Of a DNA stretch of 9,975 nucleotides, positions 1 through 5,495 are shown one piece after another (the first letter of the stretch is position 1; each line of letters opens with the position of its first letter). Source of the DNA: DASQDT01 sp036380435. GTDB lineage: Bacteria; Acidobacteriota; Blastocatellia; Pyrinomonadales; Pyrinomonadaceae. The position numbers and the translations under genes were made by a program. The notes under the pieces were generated by a model that ran no database searches, was not told the origin of the DNA, and saw nothing but the letters and a program-made list of their open reading frames with translations. The DNA lies in contig DASVES010000089.1 in NCBI GenBank assembly GCA_036380435.1, forward strand, positions 1 through 9,975. Direction: 5' to 3'.

Positions 1-52
1 GAGCGGTAGCGAGCGGGTTCCCGCACCCGAGCACACCCGCTCGCTACCGCTC
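1..52. repeat. Perfect 18-bp inverted repeat (GC-rich hairpin)
   Basis: Positions 1-18 and 35-52 are exact reverse complements, with a 16-base loop between them. The arms contain the word GGTAGCGAGCGG. The element lies about 40 bases beyond the stop codon of the minus-strand methyltransferase, so it could act as a transcription end or mRNA-stabilising hairpin. There is no T-tract, so it is not a classical intrinsic terminator. It touches the window edge, and the full repeat may extend further left. Confidence 0.75.
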
Positions 53-91
53 GCGGTACTGTCCGCGATCATGTCGGGCGTGATCTCAGGA

Positions 92-859
92 TTAAGGTTT
101 GAGAGCGCGCGTGGCGCCGTAGGTTGGGATGTACTTCGCGATTTCGAGGCCGGGGTGGATGTCCTCGTAAAACCCGGTGATGTGAAAGCCCGCGTCCGTC
201 TGTCCGCCGATTTGATCGGCCAGCGTGTGGCCGAACTCGAAAGCGAGGTTGGCGGCGACGAGTCTTTGCCTCTGTTCTTCGGTCAGGCTCGTGAGGTCGG
301 AGTAGGGAACCTTGTGACGGAGCTTCAGGCCGTCACCCTCCCCGAGCCGGTCGTCGAAGAGATAGAGCACTGGATTCAGGAAGCCCGCGAGGAGCAGCCC
401 GCCGGGGCGGAGCACGCGGAACGCCTCGCGCCAGACGGGACGCACGTCAGGGACGAAGAGGTTGGAGACGGGGTGGTAGACGAGGCCGAAGCTCTCGTCG
501 GCGAACGCCGACAGGTCGGCCATGTCTCCTTCGACGGTGGTGAGGTCGAGAGAATCGCGCTCGGCGACAAGGCGGTCTTGCGCGAGCTGGCGCGGAGAGT
601 TGTCGAGGACGGTCACGCGCGCGCCGGCCGCGGCGAGGGTTGGGGCCTGCTGGCCGCCGCCCGAGGCGAGGCACAAGACTTCGAGGCCGTGCAAGTCAGG
701 GAACCACTCGCGCGGGGCGTACTTCGTCTCCGTCAGGCGCAGTTTCCACTCGCCGCGACGGGCCGCCGCAATCACCTCCGCGGCGACGGGCGACGACCAT
801 TGGCCGCCGTCGTCGGCCTCCTTATCCCAAGCGTCTCGGTTGTAGGCGCGAACGTCCAT
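92..859 (-). CDS. Class I SAM-dependent methyltransferase
   Basis: This is a 255-residue cytoplasmic protein with a Rossmann-type methyltransferase fold (Methyltransf_11-like). The SAM-binding motif I is VLCLASGGGQ (residues 61-70). An acidic residue ends the second strand (VTVLDNS, D86), GDM follows at 111-113, and the post-motif RVLRPGG lies at 148-154. Motif I is LASGGG rather than the common GxGxG, but it sits at the right place. The N-terminus MDVRAYNRDAWD resembles uncharacterised soil-bacterial methyltransferases, and the substrate cannot be read from sequence. The reading frame stays open to 952, but that extension would translate the intergenic repeat at 867-993, so the ATG at 859 is preferred. 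An ATG at 865 is equally possible. No clear Shine-Dalgarno sequence is visible. The gene follows the cytochrome gene on the same strand, but the hairpin repeat lies between them. Confidence 0.85.
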   Translation of the reverse strand: MDVRAYNRDAWDKEADDGGQWSSPVAAEVIAAARRGEWKLRLTETKYAPREWFPDLHGLEVLCLASGGGQQAPTLAAAGARVTVLDNSPRQLAQDRLVAERDSLDLTTVEGDMADLSAFADESFGLVYHPVSNLFVPDVRPVWREAFRVLRPGGLLLAGFLNPVLYLFDDRLGEGDGLKLRHKVPYSDLTSLTEEQRQRLVAANLAFEFGHTLADQIGGQTDAGFHITGFYEDIHPGLEIAKYIPTYGATRALKP

Positions 860-866
860 AGTCATC

Positions 867-993
867 AATGGTAAGTCGTCAATCGTGAATCGTAAATCGT
901 GATTGACGCTCTCCCCGCTTGAGAGAAACATCGGAAGCCGGACGATGCTCAACTTCTATTCACGATTTACGATTTACGATTCACGACTTACGG
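867..993. repeat. Heptamer-based palindromic element A (AATCGTR family)
   Basis: Positions 871-902 pair with 960-991: 30 of 32 positions are complementary, and one of the two exceptions is a G-T wobble. The 57-base loop is not repetitive. The arms are tandem 7-mers of AATCGT plus a variable base (CAATCGT, GAATCGT, AAATCGT). The element fills almost all of the gap between the cytochrome stop (996) and the methyltransferase start (859). Parts of it recur at 4362-4421, namely the shared 12-mer AATGGTAAGTCG and a TCAACTT word before the TTTACGATT heptamers. This points to a dispersed repeat rather than a gene-specific hairpin. Confidence 0.85.
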
Positions 994-995
994 TC

Positions 996-1559
996 TTACT
1001 GTCTCGGCCGCGCGTCGGGCAGGTTGAGCGCGGGCTTGGTCTGGCCGCGGTGACAGGTCGTGCAGTTGACGACCGGCGTCTCGCTCCTCAGGTTCTTGAT
1101 CTTCTTCAGGTGCTCCTCGTTGATGGCGCGCATCATCGTAATCATCTCGCGCGCGACCCCCTTCGTCGCCTTGTCGTCCTTCTCCCATTCGCCGGGCAGG
1201 TGACAGTGTGTGCAATCGACGCCGAGCGAGCGGCTGTAGCCGACCTCCATGACCGCCAGCAGGCGGCCCGCGGGAACCGTCTTGAGGATTTGAATGTTCT
1301 TAAAGACTTCGGCCGCGGGCTTCGTCTCCTGCCCGGCGATGCGCGCGCGTAAGTCGGAGAGGGCTTTCGCTTGATCGAAGGACGCCGACGCCTGCGGTGC
1401 GGAAGTTTGCGTGGGCGCTGCCGGCGTCGGCGTGGGCGTCGCCTGCGCCGATGCGCTCAGACCGGCGGCGGCCCTGCCCGAAAGTGTCAGCGCGAAGATG
1501 ACTAAAGCGCAGCCGAGCGCCAGTGCGAGCTTGAGGACGCGGGTGAAACTCCTGTTCAT
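996..1559 (-). CDS. Exported di-haem c-type cytochrome, reaction-centre cytochrome subunit-like
   Basis: This 187-residue protein starts with a basic stretch and a hydrophobic segment (about residues 8-32), a Sec signal peptide or membrane anchor, followed by a Thr/Pro/Ala/Ser linker (about 36-60). The folded part carries two haem-c sites, CTHCH (116-120) and CTTCH (166-170). The stretch VFKNIQILKTVPAGRLLAVM (85-104), 12 residues before the first haem site, matches the helix preceding haem sites in the photosynthetic reaction centre cytochrome c family (CytoC_RC). M104 and M142 or M143 are candidate axial ligands. Non-phototrophic acidobacteria carry many such two-haem proteins, probably for periplasmic electron transfer, so photosynthesis is not implied. 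The start follows a good ribosome binding site and lies 10 bases after the stop of the DUF1905/YdeI gene, so the two are probably co-transcribed. The redox partner is unknown. Confidence 0.88.
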   Translation of the reverse strand: MNRSFTRVLKLALALGCALVIFALTLSGRAAAGLSASAQATPTPTPAAPTQTSAPQASASFDQAKALSDLRARIAGQETKPAAEVFKNIQILKTVPAGRLLAVMEVGYSRSLGVDCTHCHLPGEWEKDDKATKGVAREMITMMRAINEEHLKKIKNLRSETPVVNCTTCHRGQTKPALNLPDARPRQ

Positions 1560-1565
1560 GATTAT

Positions 1566-1571
1566 CTCCTT
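1566..1571 (-). promoter_or_regulatory. Ribosome binding site of the cytochrome gene
   Basis: The minus strand reads AAGGAG, then six bases, then ATG at 1559. This fixes the cytochrome start and excludes a 20-residue upstream extension that would run into the preceding gene. The site overlaps the TAA stop of the upstream gene (1570-1572), consistent with translational coupling. Confidence 0.8.
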
Positions 1572-2043
1572 ACCGGCTAGACTTCCGGCCCGCGGACAAC
1601 TCCGCGATGACCTTCTCAACCCTGCGCGCGCGCGTCTCGGGCCGCCGGGCCTCCTCGACGGCGCGCGCGTGCTCCTTCTGGCGCGTGTAGCTGAGCTTGT
1701 CCCACGCGGCCTTCGCGTTTTTGTTCGCGCTGAGAGCGCGGGCGAGTTCGGGCGGCGCGACGATGACGCGCGTCTCCTCGTCGCGTTCCATCACGAAGCT
1801 GACCGTGTCGCCGGCCTTCACCTTCGCCCCCTCGCGAGTCTCGCGGTTGACGACCATGTAGTGTGAGCCTTCGCCCGTGGGAAAGATCGAGCTGCGGAAG
1901 GGATGGCCGTTGAGTGTGCCGCGCACGGGGACGCGGGCGCGCGTGCCGAAAACCTTTTCGGCGTCGAAGGGAATGGTGAACCGCGCCGCCTGCGAGCCTG
2001 TGCAACTCTCCAGCTTCACGCGGAAACTCTTCTTCGTAGGCAT
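1570..2043 (-). CDS. DUF1905 plus YdeI/OmpD-associated domain protein
   Basis: This is a 157-residue soluble protein. Residues about 6-93 resemble DUF1905, a small beta-barrel domain: it has FTIPFDAEKVFGTRARVPVRG, then HPFRSSIFP and AGDTVSFVMERDEE. Residues about 94-153 resemble the YdeI/OmpD-associated domain (APPELARALSANKNAKAAWDKLSYTRQKEHARAVEEARRPETRARR, cited here by its key elements PPELA, LSYTRQKE and KPET-like RPETRARR). The two domains often occur fused in this order. Their biochemical role is not established; one branch is annotated as bacteriocin-protection. The start was placed at ATG 2043, where a G-rich GGGGGA stands 4 bases upstream. An in-frame GTG at 2055 is less likely. The gene is probably co-transcribed with the downstream cytochrome, 10 bases away. 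Confidence 0.8.
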   Translation of the reverse strand: MPTKKSFRVKLESCTGSQAARFTIPFDAEKVFGTRARVPVRGTLNGHPFRSSIFPTGEGSHYMVVNRETREGAKVKAGDTVSFVMERDEETRVIVAPPELARALSANKNAKAAWDKLSYTRQKEHARAVEEARRPETRARRVEKVIAELSAGRKSSR

Positions 2044-2155
2044 GATTTCCCCCACGCGGGAACAACTTCCACTTTAGGTTTTGGAACCGACGGGCATGCG
2101 CGAGTCGAACAGTTTTCGATACGGCGAGGCGGCGGGCGAGGGGCGGGTCGGCGTT

Positions 2156-3082
2156 CTAAGGGTTTTTGGTCTCGTCCTCGGAGCCGCTGAAGGTGCTGTC
2201 GTCATCGAGGTCGGGCAGCTCGACAGTGATCTTATGGGAGTCAGGGGATTCGAGGTCGTCGCCGGAGAAGCGCGCGAGGATGACGGTGATGTTGTCCTCG
2301 CCGCCGCGGGCGTTGGCCTCATCGACGAGGCGGGCGCACGCCGCGTCCAAGTCGCCGCCGGAGGAGGCGACGATGTCGAGCATGTCCTCGGCGCGGAGCT
2401 TGCCGGAGAGGCCGTCGCTGCAAACCAGAATGATGTCGTCGCGGCGGAGGCGGACGCGTCCCGTCACCGGGGTGAGTTCGGCCTGTGCGCCGAGAGCCTG
2501 AAGGATGACGTTGCGGAACATGTGCGTCTCGGCCTCCTGCTCGCTGATCTGGCCGACATCGACAAGCTGTTGGACGAGCGACTGGTCTTTGGTGGCGAGG
2601 CGGATTTCGCGCCCGCGGATGATATAGGCGCGGCTGTCGCCGACCTGAACGAAATCGACGCCGCCGGGCGTGACGGCCACGCCCGTGAAGGTGGCCCCCA
2701 TCCCGCTGTGGCGCGCCTCCTCCTGACTGCTGCGATGGATTCTGAGGTTGGCGAACTCGGTGGCGTAACGCAGGCAGTTGACGAGCGGCGATTCAGAGGC
2801 GGCCTCACCATCTTCGCTCGCGCTTTTCAACACCTCGTCGCGCACCGTCTCGACGGCCATCCGGCTGGCCACGTCGCCGGCGAGCGCCCCGCCCATCCCG
2901 TCAGAGACGGCCAGCACCGCGCCCTTCGGGCCGATCTCGAAGCGGTGCAACCCGGCATCCTCCTCACTCTTCTGCGTGCCCGTCCACGCCTGCGAGGAGC
3001 CGAGGTCGAGCACGAGGAAATTGTCCTCGTTGCCCGAGCGGATGCGCCCGATGTCGGTCTTGGCGTGAATCTCTACTAGCAT
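2156..3082 (-). CDS. PP2C-family Ser/Thr protein phosphatase
   Basis: This is a 308-residue cytoplasmic protein. It shows the full set of PPM/PP2C metal-binding motifs: RSGNEDN (16-22), SDGMGG (60-65, metal ligand D61), GDSRAY (148-153), CSDGLSG (221-227, D223) and GEDNITV (261-267, D263). Family members such as Stp/PstP remove phosphate from Ser and Thr of proteins using two or three Mn/Mg ions. The catalytic core ends near residue 273. A tail of about 35 residues rich in Asp, Glu and Ser follows; it is not part of the usual core and may be regulatory or itself phosphorylated. The start at 3082 lies close to the end of a heptamer hairpin (3092-3164) and has no evident ribosome binding site. 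The obvious counterpart is the kinase at 8594, though it is distant and on the other strand. Confidence 0.95.
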   Translation of the reverse strand: MLVEIHAKTDIGRIRSGNEDNFLVLDLGSSQAWTGTQKSEEDAGLHRFEIGPKGAVLAVSDGMGGALAGDVASRMAVETVRDEVLKSASEDGEAASESPLVNCLRYATEFANLRIHRSSQEEARHSGMGATFTGVAVTPGGVDFVQVGDSRAYIIRGREIRLATKDQSLVQQLVDVGQISEQEAETHMFRNVILQALGAQAELTPVTGRVRLRRDDIILVCSDGLSGKLRAEDMLDIVASSGGDLDAACARLVDEANARGGEDNITVILARFSGDDLESPDSHKITVELPDLDDDSTFSGSEDETKNP

Positions 3083-3091
3083 AGTGGATAA

Positions 3092-3164
3092 GTGATGAGT
3101 GATGAGTGATAAGTGATAAGAAAAACAGCTTCCTTCTTATCACTTATCACTCATCACTTATCAC
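3092..3164. repeat. Heptamer palindromic element C (GTGATAA/TTATCAC family)
   Basis: Positions 3092-3122 and 3134-3164 are 31-base arms complementary at 30 positions; the exception is a G-T wobble. The loop is 11 bases (3123-3133). The arms are tandem heptamers GTGATAA or GTGATGA, reading TTATCAC or TCATCAC on the other side. The element fills the gap between the PLP enzyme and the phosphatase. It also supplies the PLP gene's stop: TGA at 3161-3163, followed in frame by TAA at 3158-3160. In RNA it would form a long A/U-rich hairpin, but no U-tract follows. Confidence 0.92.
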
Positions 3165-4303
3165 GGCAATTTGCCTAGCGCCTGATCGAGATCGGCGATG
3201 ATGTCTTCGGTGTCTTCGAGGCCGACGGAGACGCGCACGAGGCCCGCGGTGATGCCGAGGCGCTCGCGCGTCTCGGGGAGCACGGAGGCGTGCGTCATCG
3301 TCAGCGGGTGCGAGATGAGCGTCTCCACGCCGCCGAGGCTTTCGGCGAGCGTGCAGAGTTGGACGGACTCAAGCACGGTGCGCGCCGCATCGAGCGAGCC
3401 GACATCGAAGGCGATCATGCCGCCGAAGCCCTTCTGCTGTCGCTTGGCCAGCTCGTGCTGGCGATGCGACACGGAGCCGGGGTAGTAAATCTTCTGCACC
3501 TTCGGATGCTCTTCGAGGAAGGCGGCGACGGCCCGGCCCGAGCGGTCGTGCTGCTCCATCCTAAGCGCCAGCGTCTTCGTCCCGCGCAGCACCAGCCACG
3601 CGTCGAAGGGCGAGATGATTGCCCCCACGCCGTTCTGCACGAACTTTATCCACTCGGCGTCGCGCTCGTCGTTAAGGACGACGCAGCCGCCCACGCCGTC
3701 CGAGTGGCCGTTCAGATACTTGGTCGTCGAGTGGACGACGATGTCCACGCCGAAGTCCATCGGCCGCTGGAGGTAGGGCGACATGAAGGTGTTGTCGCAG
3801 ACGACGCGCGCGCCCGCGCGGTGCGCTACGTCCGAGACGGCCTGCAAGTCCGAGACGATCATCACGGGATTGGTCGGCGTCTCCACGAAGACCATCCGCG
3901 TGTTGTCGCGAATCGCCGCCTCGACGTTCGACGCGTCGGACGTATCGACGAAGGTGAACTCGATGCCGTAGTTTTTGAGAATCTTGTCGAAGAGGCGGAA
4001 GGTGCCGCCGTAGGTGTTATCGGAGACGATGACGTGCTCGCCGCCCTTGATGAGCCGGAGCGTGGCGTCGATGGCGGCCATCCCCGAGGCGAAGGCGTAG
4101 CCGAAACGAGCGCCTTCGAGCGCGGCGACGTTTTGCTCCATCGCCGTGCGCGTCGGGTTCTGCGTGCGCGCGTACTCGTAGCCCTTGTTGCGGCCGAGGC
4201 CGTCCTGCGCGTAGGTCGAGGTCTGGTAGATGGGGACGGTGACGGCGCCCGTCGAGGGGTCAGGCTCGTTGCCGACGTGGATGGCTGTAGTGGAGAAACC
4301 CAT
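3161..4303 (-). CDS. Cystathionine gamma-synthase/lyase-type PLP enzyme
   Basis: This is a 380-residue cytoplasmic enzyme of the Cys/Met metabolism PLP family (fold type I), which makes or cleaves cystathionine between homoserine-derived substrates and cysteine. Visible marks are YEYART (42-47) and NPT (49-51) at the N-terminal substrate region, ASGMAAI (72-78), ETPTNP (141-146), CDNTF (169-173), the PLP lysine K195 in HSTTKYLNGHSDG, ESLGGVE (321-327), and HPLTMTHAS (332-340) near the end. The length is typical. Synthase (MetB) and lyase (MetC/CGL) activities cannot be told apart reliably here. The frame is open to 4321, but those codons read the repeat, so ATG 4303 (MGFSTTAIHVG) is chosen. 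No Shine-Dalgarno sequence is seen and the repeat abuts the start. The stop codon lies inside hairpin element C. Confidence 0.94.
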   Translation of the reverse strand: MGFSTTAIHVGNEPDPSTGAVTVPIYQTSTYAQDGLGRNKGYEYARTQNPTRTAMEQNVAALEGARFGYAFASGMAAIDATLRLIKGGEHVIVSDNTYGGTFRLFDKILKNYGIEFTFVDTSDASNVEAAIRDNTRMVFVETPTNPVMIVSDLQAVSDVAHRAGARVVCDNTFMSPYLQRPMDFGVDIVVHSTTKYLNGHSDGVGGCVVLNDERDAEWIKFVQNGVGAIISPFDAWLVLRGTKTLALRMEQHDRSGRAVAAFLEEHPKVQKIYYPGSVSHRQHELAKRQQKGFGGMIAFDVGSLDAARTVLESVQLCTLAESLGGVETLISHPLTMTHASVLPETRERLGITAGLVRVSVGLEDTEDIIADLDQALGKLP

Positions 4304-4308
4304 AAGTT

Positions 4309-4421
4309 CGTGAATCGTCAATCGTCAATCGTGAATCGCGGTCGCCTCTTTGCTCAACTCGAATGGTAAGTCGCAAGTCAGGGAAAATTCAACTTTATCG
4401 ATTTACGATTCACGATTCGCG
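4309..4421. repeat. Heptamer palindromic element B (AATCGTR family)
   Basis: The left part (4309-4339) is a run of AATCGTC/AATCGTG heptamers next to the PLP gene start. The right part (about 4398-4421) reads TTTACGATTCACGATTCGCGG. The two parts are inverted and can pair over roughly 16 of 17 bases. The inner portion 4362-4421 looks like a shortened copy of element A: both have AATGGTAAGTCG, then TCAACTT followed by TAT and TTTACGATT heptamers. Confidence 0.75.
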
Positions 4422-4475
4422 GAGTTAATTGCCGAATGGTAGCCCGCCGACTTTGCTCTGTCAAACCCGTAACAA

Positions 4476-4605
4476 GTGATAAGTGATAAGTGATGAGTGA
4501 TAAGAAAAAACCTTTGCTTAGAGCTATTAGCAATTAGCTCTTATCACTTATCACTTATCACTTATCACTTATCACCGTTTTATCGCTTGTCACTTATCAC
4601 CGTTT
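4476..4605. repeat. Heptamer palindromic element D (GTGATAA/TTATCAC family)
   Basis: Left arm 4476-4504 (GTGATAA/GTGATGA heptamers) pairs with 4540-4568 at 28 of 29 positions, leaving one G-T wobble. The right arm carries a fifth TTATCAC unit (to 4575), then a diverged continuation in which TTATCACCGTTT occurs twice (4569-4580 and 4594-4605). The loop contains a second hairpin, AGAGCTA (4520-4526) with TAGCTCT (4535-4541). The sequence from 4524 to 4573 can also be read as successive 7-mers ending in TTA, as if different units grew in the same register. Confidence 0.88.
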
Positions 4606-4615
4606 CCGATATGTT
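4587..4615 (+). promoter_or_regulatory. Possible sigma70-type promoter of kdsB
   Basis: TTGTCA (4587-4592) matches the -35 consensus at 5 of 6 positions, and TATGTT (4610-4615) matches the -10 box at 4 of 6, with a 17-base spacer. The predicted transcript start, about 4622, lies only two bases before the GTG start of kdsB, so the mRNA would be nearly leaderless. The -35 box is inside the diverged end of repeat element D. This was read by eye and the -10 match is weak. Confidence 0.4.
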
Positions 4616-4623
4616 GTAGTCCC

Positions 4624-5466
4624 GTGGATAACACGGAGTCACGGCGCACGTCGCCGACGGTCGTCGCCATCATCCCGGCGCGCTACGCGTCCACCCGACT
4701 CCCCGGCAAGCCCCTCCTCGAAATCGCAGGAAAACCGATGATTCTGCACGTCGTCGAGCGCGCGCTCGCGGCGCGGTGTGTCGCGCGCGTGCTGGTGGCG
4801 ACCGACGACGCGCGCGTCGCGGAGGCCGTGCGCGGGGCCGGCCGCGAGGCCGTGTTGACGCGCGCCGACCATCGCTCGGGCAGCGACCGTCTGGCCGAGG
4901 CCGTCGAGAGTGTGGACGCCGAGATCGTCGTCAACTTGCAGGGCGACGAGCCTTTCGTCTCGCCGCTGACGGTCGAGCGCGCCGTCGCGGCGCTCATCGC
5001 AGACGAGACGGCGCAAGTCTCGACGACGTGCGAGGAGATCGAGAGCGCGGACGACGTGCTCAACCCCGGCGTGGTCAAGGTGGTCACGGACGAACGCGGC
5101 TACGCGCTCTATTTCTCGCGCGCGCCCGTCCCGTTCCCGCGCGACGCGGCCCTGCACCACGGCTCACTTCAGGCCGCGCTTGCCAACGACCCGACGCTGC
5201 TCAAAGGCTTTCGCAAGCACACGGGACTTTATGTTTACCGCCGCGCCTTTTTGTTAGAATACGCGCGCTGGCCCCAGTCGCCGCTCGAACGCGCCGAATC
5301 GCTCGAACAGTTGAGAATCCTTGAGCGCGGCGCGAAGATCAAAGTCGTCGAGGCGGCTTCCCCCTCAATCGGCGTGGACACGCCCGAAGACCTCGCGCGG
5401 GTGCGCGCCATGATCGACGCGCAAAGCTCACAGGTGGAACCGCGGCTCAAGTGGCCGGGCTTCTGA
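4624..5466 (+). CDS. kdsB: 3-deoxy-manno-octulosonate cytidylyltransferase (CMP-Kdo synthetase)
   Basis: KdsB joins CTP and Kdo to give CMP-Kdo and pyrophosphate, the activation step for adding Kdo to lipid A in the cytoplasm. The 280-residue protein has the nucleotide-binding N-terminus IIPARYASTRLPGKPL (16-31), ATDD (59-62), LQGDEP (105-110), YFSRAPVPF (163-171), HTGLYVYRRAFL (199-210), LERAESLEQLRILE (221-234) and VDTPED (251-256). D108 and D252 are the expected metal-binding aspartates. It is slightly longer than the usual 250 or so residues, with about a dozen extra residues at the start. The GTG at 4624 is the only start seen before the conserved motif, and no Shine-Dalgarno sequence precedes it. 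The gene opens a plus-strand cluster with a small membrane protein and pyrG, whose product supplies its CTP. Confidence 0.95.
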   Translation: MDNTESRRTSPTVVAIIPARYASTRLPGKPLLEIAGKPMILHVVERALAARCVARVLVATDDARVAEAVRGAGREAVLTRADHRSGSDRLAEAVESVDAEIVVNLQGDEPFVSPLTVERAVAALIADETAQVSTTCEEIESADDVLNPGVVKVVTDERGYALYFSRAPVPFPRDAALHHGSLQAALANDPTLLKGFRKHTGLYVYRRAFLLEYARWPQSPLERAESLEQLRILERGAKIKVVEAASPSIGVDTPEDLARVRAMIDAQSSQVEPRLKWPGF

Positions 5467-5488
5467 CCTTGAACCTTGAAAGTTGAAC
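5464..5488 (+). repeat. Short heptamer run (ACCTTGA type) at the kdsB stop
   Basis: The sequence reads as successive 7-mers ending in TTGA (ACCTTGA, AAGTTGA). TGA triplets at 5470, 5477 and 5484 fall in the three different frames, and kdsB's own TGA (5464-5466) sits at the left edge. No inverted partner arm is visible nearby, unlike in the other elements. With only three units the run is short, and the call rests on its likeness to the other gaps. Confidence 0.5.
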
Positions 5489-5495
5489 TACACTG

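Larger units (their letters stand above)
4304..4623. other. Divergent intergenic region dominated by repeats
   Basis: These 320 bases separate two divergently transcribed genes and contain no credible gene. They hold two different heptamer repeat elements (4309-4421 and 4476-4605), a non-repetitive segment at about 4422-4475, and a possible kdsB promoter at the right end. The base composition is clearly more A/T-rich than the flanking genes. Promoters for both neighbours must lie here unless transcription enters from elsewhere. Confidence 0.8.

Noticed and set aside
92..952. Longer methyltransferase with 31 extra N-terminal residues
   Set aside because: The extra codons translate the dispersed repeat (element A), and the conserved protein begins at MDVRAYN.
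996..1559. Evidence of photosynthesis from the reaction-centre-type cytochrome
   Set aside because: No reaction centre or pigment genes are present here, and two-haem members of this family are common in non-phototrophic acidobacteria.
2081..3079. Long open frame (332 codons) on the plus strand opposite the phosphatase
   Set aside because: It mirrors a gene with a complete set of PP2C motifs; its translation is low in complexity and has no family motif. High GC content keeps antisense frames open.
3083..3164. Intrinsic terminator after the PLP gene
   Set aside because: The stem is strong enough but A/U-rich, and no run of T follows the second arm on the minus strand; a role in termination remains possible but is not shown.
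3290..4369. Long plus-strand open frame (359 codons) opposite the PLP enzyme
   Set aside because: The minus strand encodes an intact PLP enzyme. The antisense product is rich in Arg, Val, Asp and Gly without recognisable domains, and it runs into the repeat at its end.
4476..4605. Possible CRISPR array
   Set aside because: The units are 7 bases with no unique spacers of constant length, and the run is palindromic.
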